5,299 nt of DNA from an uncultured Mycoplasma sp. (GTDB lineage: Bacteria > Bacillota_I > Bacilli_A > Mycoplasmatales > Mycoplasmoidaceae), in the NCBI GenBank assembly GCA_947177535.1, contig CAMWUV010000052.1, positions 1 through 5,299 of the forward strand, written 5' to 3'. A program made the position numbers and the translations under genes. Positions 1-5,299 of the stretch are shown piece by piece. The notes beneath the pieces were generated by a model, which was not told the origin of the DNA, did no database searches, and saw only the letters and a program-made list of their open reading frames with translations. Position 1 is the stretch's first letter. Every line of letters begins with the position of its first letter.

Positions 1-33
1 ATCTAAAATTTTATAAAATTCTTTTATTGTCAT
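1..33 (-). CDS. Start of the gene after trmK, probably Nif3/YqfO-like metal-binding protein (partial)
   Basis: Only the first 11 codons are inside the window, reading MTIKEFYKILD from an ATG at 33-31; the rest lies beyond position 1. The start overlaps the last 10 bases of trmK in another frame, so it is probably translated by coupling to trmK. Only a weak AAGAA-like ribosome site precedes it. In Firmicutes and Mollicutes the gene after rpoD-trmK is commonly the Nif3-like dinuclear metal-centre protein (YqfO/YbgI family), whose N-terminus often begins with a similar short amphipathic helix. Identity is therefore inferred from gene order, not from any visible motif. That a gene starts here is fairly likely; the product name is a guess. 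Confidence 0.55.
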   Translation of the reverse strand, partial: MTIKEFYKILD

Positions 34-689
34 TTTTTAAGTTCTTTTTTATATATCTTTAATTCTATATATTTTTCTTTGTTATTATTTTTTAAATTAT
101 CTATTTTTTCTAAACTACTTATTTTATTTTTTAAAAATGAAAAATATAAAAAATCATCTTTTTTCATTTTTTTTTCTCCACAAAGAAGATTTTTTTTAAA
201 TCCTTTTTGTCTAACTCCATCATTTTTAGACATTCAAATAATTGGATAAAAAATACCATTTTCTTTAATGAAAAAATCTTTTTTAATTTTGTAAAAATTA
301 TCATATGCAAATTTTCTGATTAAAAATTCATTATTATTTGGACAAACTATGATATTTTTAATCCTGTTTAAAGATTTACATAAAATTTCTACAATAGTTT
401 TAGCTCCCATTCCAGAGATAGTACAATAATCTATTTCTATATTTTTATCAAAATTTTCAAAACCATCTGATTTAATATTGATAATTTTCCCTTTATATTT
501 TTCTGTGTTTTTAACAGAATTTAAAAAAGGTTTTTCATTTTTTTCAATATTGTAAATTAAATTACATCGATTTTCAGAAATTAAAAAGATTGAAAGTTGA
601 GCATGGTCTGAACCAACATCAACCACAATCTTTGTATCATTAATTAAATTAGCAATTTCTCTAATTCTTTTAGTTGTCACTATTTTCAT
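24..689 (-). CDS. trmK: tRNA (adenine-22-N1)-methyltransferase TrmK
   Basis: This SAM-dependent methyltransferase forms m1A at position 22 of bacterial tRNAs in the cytoplasm. With TGA read as Trp the frame is continuous for 221 aa, close to the usual length of about 225-240; Trp152 and Trp220 are both TGA. The Rossmann domain shows the family's SAM motif I, VVDVGSDHA (residues 22-30), then a GMG motif at 93-95 (SGMGAKTIVEIL) and the PN motif at 117-118 (IVCPNNN). The C-terminal part (about 175-219) is Lys/Glu-rich and helical, matching the coiled-coil tail of TrmK. The ATG at 689 has AAAAGGA just upstream. It overlaps the end of rpoD by 20 bp, and the next gene overlaps its own end by 10 bp, so the three appear cotranscribed. 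The usual GMGG motif reads GMGA here. Read with the standard code it would look split into two pieces of 151 and 67 aa. Confidence 0.9.
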
Positions 690-1953
690 TAAATCCTTTT
701 AAAATACCAGATTTTGAAGGGTGTTTAATTTTACGAAGTGCTTTAGCTTCAATTTGTCTAACTCTTTCTCTAGTGATGAAATATTTTTTACCAACTTCTT
801 CAAGAGTCATTGGATGAGAGTATGGTGGTAATCCATATCTCATTCTAATAATATCTTCTTCTTTTTCTTGTAAAAATTTTCTTAAAATATCATCAATATG
901 TTCACCCATTAATTCTTTTTCAGTAAACTGTTCAGGATTTAAAGTGTCATTATCTCTAACAAAATCTACAAATTTTGATTCTTCATCTTTACCAACTGGT
1001 TTATCTAATGAAACTGGGTCAATATTCAGTTTTTTAATATTCAGGATTTTTTTAGGAGTGAAACCAGCAGCAGTTCCTCCCATTGCATCTGCTAGTTCTT
1101 CTGGAGTTGGGTCTCTTCCATACTCTTGCATTAATTGTCTTTCAGCTTTTGATAGTTTGTTAATTGTTTCTACCATATGAACTGGAATTCTAATTGTTCT
1201 AGCTTGATCTGCAATTGCTCTAGTAATAGCTTGTCTTATTCATCAAGTAGCATAAGTTGAAAATTTATTACCTAATTTATAATCAAATTTTGTAATTGCT
1301 TTCATCAATCCTAAAGAACCTTCTTGCAAAAGGTCTTCCAAATCCAATCCTCTATTCAAGTATTTTTTTGCAATTGAAGTAACTAATCTTAAATTAGAAG
1401 TCATTAATTGATTAATAGCATATTCTCTAATAGTGTTGTCTTTACTATCAAGCATTTTCCCAATTTCTTGTTCTTCTTGTGAAGTTAACATTTTTGATGA
1501 TCCTAAAACATTTAAAAAAGATTTAATTCCATCATCAACTTTATCTCTAGTAGAACTTACTGGAGAATTTACATCATTTACAATATAGTCTATTTTACTT
1601 GCAACATTTGATTTAAGTTCTTGTAAATCTTCTTTATTATTTGAAATAAAAGGGTTTTTATCAATTTCAATCCCATTATCATTAAGTCAAGAAAAAATTT
1701 CAGAATATTCTTCATTTGAAAGAGAAAATCTATCAAAATAAATTAATATATCTTCAGCTATTACTTTATTTTTTTTACGTTTTTTTGAAGAAAGTTCTTT
1801 TAAAAATTTCTTTTTAGCAGTTTCAAAATCATCTCTATTTATATTTTTTTGAAGATTACCTTCCAATATACCACTACTAATAAAATCTTGATTTAAACTT
1901 CCCTGAACATTTTTTTTATCATTTTTAGATTCTTTATTTTTCCCAATTTTCAT
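670..1953 (-). CDS. rpoD: Primary RNA polymerase sigma factor RpoD (sigma-70/SigA)
   Basis: The housekeeping sigma factor directs RNA polymerase core to -10/-35 promoters. With TGA as Trp (residues 89, 237, 238) the frame is continuous for 427 aa. Domains in order: a Lys-rich N-terminus; a region 1.1-like fold at about 56-100 ending in [10 protein letters not shown]; region 1.2 at about 140-168; region 2 at about 168-262, with [22 protein letters not shown] for core binding and [20 protein letters not shown] for promoter melting. Gln241 and Thr244 correspond to E. coli Q437 and T440, which read the -10 element. The region 3.2 finger is at about 313-333 ([12 protein letters not shown]). Region 4 holds the helix-turn-helix [20 protein letters not shown] at 383-402, which reads the -35 element. 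The ATG at 1953 is preceded by GAGGTAG. It heads the operon with trmK. dnaG, normally directly upstream, is absent; the next gene upstream is divergent. Under the standard code it would fall into three fragments. Confidence 0.97.
694..698 (-). promoter_or_regulatory. Ribosome binding site of trmK, inside the rpoD end
   Basis: On the minus strand AAGGA lies four bases before the ATG at 689 and within the last codons of rpoD. It supports this start and shows that trmK is translated from the rpoD message. Confidence 0.7.
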
Positions 1954-1956
1954 TAA

Positions 1957-1963
1957 CTACCTC
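1957..1963 (-). promoter_or_regulatory. Ribosome binding site of rpoD
   Basis: GAGGTAG on the minus strand stands three bases before the ATG at 1953, with the GAGG core six bases from it. It fixes the rpoD start; no better-placed in-frame start was seen between the first TGA (Trp89) and this ATG. Confidence 0.75.
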
Positions 1964-2036
1964 ATATTAATATTTAAATTAAAATATTTTATATTTCTTT
2001 ATTTTTTTGTGATAAATCAAAAAAATCAATTTAAGG

Positions 2037-2064
2037 TTGTTTCTTTACCTTGTAATATTATAAT
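2037..2064 (+). promoter_or_regulatory. Candidate rightward promoter (TTGTTT-16-TATAAT)
   Basis: TTGTTT (2037-2042) and TATAAT (2059-2064) are separated by 16 bases, a plausible sigma-A promoter. The -10 box sits in the self-complementary octamer ATTATAAT, so the minus strand also reads TATAAT (2062-2057) and could serve as the rpoD -10 box, although I see no good -35 for it. The start codon to the right is about 180 bases away, which weakens the assignment. In DNA this AT-rich, chance matches are frequent. Confidence 0.35.
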
Positions 2065-2205
2065 AATAAAACTTTTCTTTTATCTATTTTTTATAACTCA
2101 CTTTATAAAAAAGAATTTCCACAAAATATTAAGACAAATTGTTATGCAAATATAAAAAACTAGAAAATAAAATAATAAACATATAATAAAAATAAATTTA
2201 TTTAA

Positions 2206-2211
2206 TATAAT
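2206..2211 (+). promoter_or_regulatory. Candidate -10 box for the 79-aa ORF
   Basis: A perfect TATAAT lies 38 bases before the ATG at 2244 and 20 bases before its ribosome site, giving a short leader of about 25 bases. No recognisable -35 box precedes it; mollicute promoters often rely mainly on the -10 element. Chance occurrence cannot be excluded. Confidence 0.35.
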
Positions 2212-2230
2212 TATTCTAATTTGTAAAAAC

Positions 2231-2236
2231 AAAGGA
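2231..2236 (+). promoter_or_regulatory. Ribosome binding site of the 79-aa ORF
   Basis: AAAGGA is seven bases before the ATG at 2244, the same form and similar spacing as in front of the HAD gene at 4435. It is the main reason to treat this ORF as translated. Confidence 0.55.
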
Positions 2237-2243
2237 TATTAAG

Positions 2244-2483
2244 ATGGAAATTAATAACCAAAATACTGAAAATTTTTCAAAAGTTTTAAGTAATAATAAA
2301 AAATTATTAAGTTTTTCATTGAAAGACTTTGCTTTTTTACTAACTCTTAAAAAAAAATTACTTGTTTATAATCTAAGCATTCAGTGTGAGCTATTATTAG
2401 ATATCATTATTGTAATTTTATGTCCATATAAAGAATGAAGTTTTAAATTTGCAATATCAAAAGATACCCAGTATGTGAAATAA
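2244..2483 (+). CDS. Hypothetical protein, 79 aa
   Basis: I do not recognise this protein. The frame runs from ATG 2244 through one TGA-encoded Trp (residue 65) to TAA at 2481-2483, giving 79 aa. A well-placed AAAGGA ribosome site and an upstream TATAAT support expression. The N-terminal part is polar and Asn-rich, the middle holds FLLTLKKKLL (31-40), and residues 49-60 (ELLLDIIIVILC) are strongly hydrophobic, followed by PYKEW. That segment is short for a membrane helix and has no lipobox or signal-peptide layout. It stands alone between divergent rpoD and the potD-like gene. It could be a small lineage-specific protein or the surviving 5' end of a longer decayed gene; I cannot decide. Confidence 0.45.
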
Positions 2484-2630
2484 AATTAATAATATTGTTT
2501 ATATTAATTTATTAATCTAATAAAACATTTATCTTTTTTTTAAAAACCAATATAAATAATTAGGAGCATCCAATTGAAAACCATTATTTTTTTTCTATAC
2601 TTAATTCAAAACAAGAGCTAAATTATCTAA
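2484..2630 (+). other. Leader region of the potD-like gene
   Basis: This AT-rich stretch between the 79-aa ORF and potD has no strong terminator hairpin. It contains a possible TATAAA at 2551-2556, a strong Shine-Dalgarno TAGGAG at 2561-2566, and two short frames after it. The first is a 15-codon frame from TTG 2574 to TAA 2619-2621 (MKTIIFFLYLIQNKS). The second is an open frame without a normal start from 2564 to TAA 2650-2652, ending ELNYLIENEKNN and overlapping the start of potD. The strong ribosome site is about 70 bases from the potD start, so it does not serve potD directly. Confidence 0.5.
2574..2621 (+). CDS. Possible 15-codon leader peptide upstream of potD
   Basis: TTG at 2574 lies seven bases after AGGAG and opens MKTIIFFLYLIQNKS, ending at TAA 2619-2621. 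It is in the same frame as potD, separated from it by two TAA stops. Its good ribosome site contrasts with the poor one at potD itself, so it could act as a translated leader that delivers ribosomes to potD. It crosses a run of eight T (2587-2594); a one-base slip there would switch into the other open frame, which ends at 2652 inside the potD start. It may equally be chance or a relic. Confidence 0.22.
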   Translation: MKTIIFFLYLIQNKS

Positions 2631-4379
2631 TTGAAAATGAAAAAAATAACTAAGTTATTTTCTATTTTTTCAATTTTTATAGCTCCTTCTGTAATATCAT
2701 GTTCTTCAACTCAATCATTTTATTTAGCTAATTATGAAAGTTACATTAGCGATAGTTTACTTGCAGAATTAGAAGATGAATTTTTTTCTAGTAATTTTAA
2801 CTATAGAACATACTCAACAAATGAAGATTTAGAAAGAAATTTTTTAACTAATTATGATGTTGCAATACCTTCACTTTATTTAGCAGCAAAATATGCAAAT
2901 GAGGGTAAACTATTGCCAATTGATTGAAAAAATTTTAAATTATACAAATTAGATGAAAATGGAATACAAACAAATCAACTTATTGAAAATGCTTCAGATG
3001 CTTTAAGTTTATTTACTCCAAAAACAAGAAATCAATTAAAAGCGTATTCACTAGATGATGCATTTGAAAAAGATAAAGAATGATTAGAAAAAATATCTGG
3101 TAATAATGAAACTATTAAAAATAACATCAAAGAAGCAGGATTATTAAATTATTGTGTACCATATTTTTTACAAGATGTATCATTTGGATTCAATTTGTCA
3201 ATTGAAGGAAAAGAAATTAGCAAATATTTAAATGATTATGATGCATATGTTAATTACTTAAATCAAACAACTAATGATTTAAAATTATCGTGAAATAATA
3301 CTATAGATTATTTATATAAAAAAATAAATGATGGATCACTAAAAGATAGGGCAGCAGTTGTTGATGACTATGCAACTTTATATTCAATTGCTAGAATAAT
3401 GCAAACTAGTAATGAAGCAAATAATAAAGTAACAGTAAATCCTATTTATACAGAGTCGGGAAAATTAAAATCATATGATGGAGATTTATCATTAGATCAA
3501 GCTTTCAACACATTAAATTATTTATTTGACTTTAATAAAATAAAAAAGAAAAATGCTATTTTATTAAATTCTGATTCCAATACACTGTTAAATGATTTTG
3601 CAAAAAATTCATCACAAGCAATAATTTCATACAATGGAGATTTATTATATGCAATGCAAGGCGGAGATGATTATGCATATGATGGTGATGAAAATGATAG
3701 TTATAAATTTAAAGAATGAATAACAAACAACTGAATCTCTATGAAAAATAAAGAAAAGGAAGAAAAAAAAGATTTTAAATTAAAACTTATAAAACCAGAA
3801 GCAACTTTATCTGTAATGGATTGCATGATAATAAATAAAGAACTTACAGAAAAAAAAAGAACTGTACAAATTGCACATGATGTAATTAAAAAAATAGCGC
3901 TAGAAGGTTCAGATTTATCACTTTATGAATCTGAAGAAAACAAAATATATTCTGAAAAAAGTGAAAATATTTTTTCTGTCAATGAAGATGATGAATACAT
4001 TTATGGACCAATGCTAAATTTTGATTATGTTAATTACACTTCTCCACTTCTTACTGTTAATGCATATGTAATGAATTCTTCTTTTGATTTAAAAAAATAT
4101 GAAAAAGAAGAATCATACAATTCATTTTCAACACTAGAAGAAGGAAATGGATATTTTACTAGTTTATTTGACTGAATCAATATAGATGAATCAGATGATG
4201 GAAAAGGTTTTTTAAGTAGAGATCAGTATATAAGTTATATTGATACACTAATTAATACATATTATATTAATGAAGAAAATAACTACATTAAATATATCAA
4301 CTTGCTAAATCAAAATTTATCAGATTTAGCAAAAAGCAATATTTCATGAGCTTGATCTGATATAAAAAGTAATTTATAA
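2631..4379 (+). CDS. potD: PotD-like polyamine-binding lipoprotein of an ABC transporter
   Basis: This is a predicted surface lipoprotein that captures spermidine/putrescine for an ABC importer. Reading eight TGA codons as Trp (no TGG occurs) gives 582 aa from TTG 2631, or 580 from the likelier ATG 2637; PotD of E. coli has 348. Residues here are counted from TTG. The signal peptide has a Lys-rich start, a hydrophobic core and lipobox VISC, with Cys24 lipidated. PotD-like blocks follow in order: YLANYESYISDSLL (31-44), YDVAIPSLYLA (75-85), VPYFLQDVSFGFN (176-188), AAVVDDYATLY (241-251), ISYNGDLLYAMQGG (332-345), ATLSVMDCMII (391-401), YGPMLNFDYVNYTSP (458-472). Asp397 aligns with E. coli Asp257, and Tyr35/Tyr38 with Trp34/Tyr37. 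The extra length lies in charged insertions, notably about 365-390 and 415-455. No good ribosome site stands before the start. potA, potB and potC do not adjoin it in the window. The HAD gene follows 55 bases later. Confidence 0.85.
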
Positions 4380-4422
4380 AATGCAATTTAAATAAATAAA
4401 AAAAATATAAAATATTAAAAAC

Positions 4423-4428
4423 AAAGGA
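4423..4428 (+). promoter_or_regulatory. Ribosome binding site of the HAD phosphatase gene
   Basis: AAAGGA lies six bases before the ATG at 4435 and fixes that start. The 55-base gap after potD shows no terminator, so the two genes may share a transcript. Confidence 0.7.
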
Positions 4429-4434
4429 AAAAAA

Positions 4435-5299
4435 ATGATATTAAAATGGGCTTTTATTGATTTAGATGGAACTTTACTAAATCAAAGAAAAAGAATACCT
4501 AAAAAAAATTTAATAGCTTTAAAAGAATATGTTGATAAAAAAGGGAATATAGTTATAACTACAGGAAGATGACCCATATCAGCATTAAAGATAAATAAAA
4601 AGATTGAAAAGTTTTCAAACCACAATAATAAATATTTAATTGCTATGAATGGTGCTAACATATATGATTTAAAAGAAAATAAAATAATATATGAAAAAGA
4701 AATAAATCTAGACATATTTAATGCAATTTTAGAAAAAACAAAACAATATAATATTTCAGCATGAATTTATTCAGAAAAAGGAATAAAAAATAAAACAATT
4801 TACTCAGTGAAGATTCCTATTAAAAAAATAATATCTAAATTTAATTATGGAAAAATTGTTGAATTAAAAAAAAGAATGATACAAAATGATAAAGTTTTTA
4901 AAGTTCTTTTCTTAACTTGAACAAAAAAAGAAATGAATAAATTTATTGATTTTTTAAAAACAAAATATGAAAAAGATTTATCAATTGTAAAAATAACAAG
5001 TAAAGCCATTGAAGTAACAGCAAAAAATACCAGTAAAGGTGAAGCAATAAAAATAATTCAAAAAATTGAAAAATTCAAATTAGAAAACACAGTTGCTTTA
5101 GGTGATTCACAAAATGATTTATCAATGTTTCGTATTTGCAATTATAAAGTCTGTTTTAATTCTGAAGAAAAAAATTTAGCTGAACTTGCAAACATTTCAT
5201 TTAGAAATCAATCAAAATTTTATGAGGCATTTCAAAAATGAATAATTCCTTACCAAAGTTTTAAAAAAACAGATTTAACACTTAAATTAAATCTTAATA
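4435..5299 (+). CDS. Cof-type HAD-superfamily (IIB) phosphatase, 3' end beyond the window
   Basis: This is a haloacid-dehalogenase-fold hydrolase, probably a cytoplasmic sugar-phosphate, nucleotide or flavin phosphatase; mollicutes carry many such Cof-like paralogues and the substrate cannot be read from sequence. All four HAD motifs are present: motif I FIDLDGTLL with nucleophile Asp9 and acid Asp11; motif II ITTGR with Thr43; motif III Lys201 in SKGEA; motif IV GDSQNDLSMF with Asp224 and Asp228. The cap domain, about residues 85-190, lies between motifs II and III, as in type IIB. Trp46, 110, 162 and 269 are TGA, whereas Trp5 is TGG. From ATG 4435 the frame is open for 288 codons and has not stopped at the window edge, so the protein is slightly longer than the common 265-290 aa. 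It may be cotranscribed with potD, but a functional link is not implied. Confidence 0.9.

Larger units (their letters stand above)
1954..2243. other. Divergent intergenic region between rpoD and the 79-aa ORF
   Basis: These 290 bases are very AT-rich and hold no open frame that I would call a gene. They must contain the rpoD promoter reading left and probably one or more promoters reading right. Visible elements are the self-complementary octamer ATTATAAT at 2057-2064, a 5-bp inverted repeat AAGGT/ACCTT at 2033-2037 and 2047-2051 lying between possible -35 and -10 boxes, and TATAAT hexamers at 2182-2187 and 2206-2211. I see no RNA gene and no strong terminator hairpin. Confidence 0.6.

Noticed and set aside
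944..1180. 78-codon plus-strand open frame opposite rpoD
   Set aside because: It is antisense to the conserved sigma region 3 to 3.2 of rpoD, Ser/Pro-rich and without a ribosome site; a shadow of the real gene.
2115..2123. DnaA-box-like ATTTCCACA in the divergent region
   Set aside because: It matches the consensus TTATCCACA at only seven of nine positions, stands alone, and has no dnaA or dnaN nearby, so it does not indicate an origin.
2486..2520. AT-only inverted repeat near the end of the 79-aa ORF as a terminator
   Set aside because: The stem is short, contains only A and T pairs with mismatches, and such matches are expected by chance at this base composition.
2631..4379. potD as a pseudogene broken by in-frame stop codons
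   Set aside because: All eight internal stops are TGA, mostly followed by continued PotD-like sequence, and none is TAA or TAG. Code 4 explains them.
4482..4715. 77-codon minus-strand open frame opposite the HAD phosphatase gene
   Set aside because: It lies antisense to motif II and the start of the cap domain of a clear gene; its Phe-rich content mirrors the Lys codons on the other strand.
1..5299. CRISPR array, tRNA or rRNA gene, insertion sequence or defence system
   Set aside because: I saw no regularly spaced repeats, cloverleaf-like sequence, transposase motif or terminal inverted repeats. The genes present are housekeeping, transport and phosphatase genes.

Overview
The window comes from an AT-rich mollicute that reads UGA as tryptophan (genetic code 4). 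Every sizeable reading frame is cut by TGA under the standard code and becomes one continuous protein of family-typical length when TGA is read as Trp. The clearest case is the invariant Trp-Trp pair of sigma-70 region 2.4, which here is two consecutive TGA codons. Code 4, strong AT bias, AAAGGA/GAGG-type ribosome sites, a lipobox lipoprotein and the order rpoD-trmK-nif3 fit the Spiroplasma/Mesoplasma/Mycoplasma group. I cannot name the species from the sequence.

Left part (minus strand, 1-1953): a tightly packed housekeeping operon. rpoD, the primary sigma factor (427 aa), is followed by trmK, the tRNA adenine-22 N1-methyltransferase (221 aa), and then by the first 11 codons of a gene that by position should be the Nif3/YqfO-like metal-binding protein. 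The genes overlap by 20 and 10 bp, which suggests translational coupling. The primase gene dnaG, the usual upstream partner of rpoD, is not there.

Middle (1954-2636): a divergent AT-rich intergenic region with possible promoters in both directions, an unrecognised 79-aa ORF with a good ribosome site, and a leader in front of the next gene. That leader carries a strong Shine-Dalgarno sequence not spaced for the gene it precedes, plus a short open frame that may be a remnant.

Right part (plus strand, 2637-5299): a large lipoprotein related to the polyamine-binding protein PotD (580-582 aa), then a Cof-type HAD phosphatase that is still open at the window end. No polyamine permease or ATPase gene adjoins potD within the window. 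The lipoprotein would sit on the outer face of the membrane and capture a polyamine-like cation for a transporter encoded elsewhere, or for one whose genes once stood upstream. I see no mobile element, CRISPR array, tRNA or rRNA, and no convincing novel system. The most unusual parts are the potD leader, the altered PotD binding pocket and the broken dnaG-rpoD linkage.
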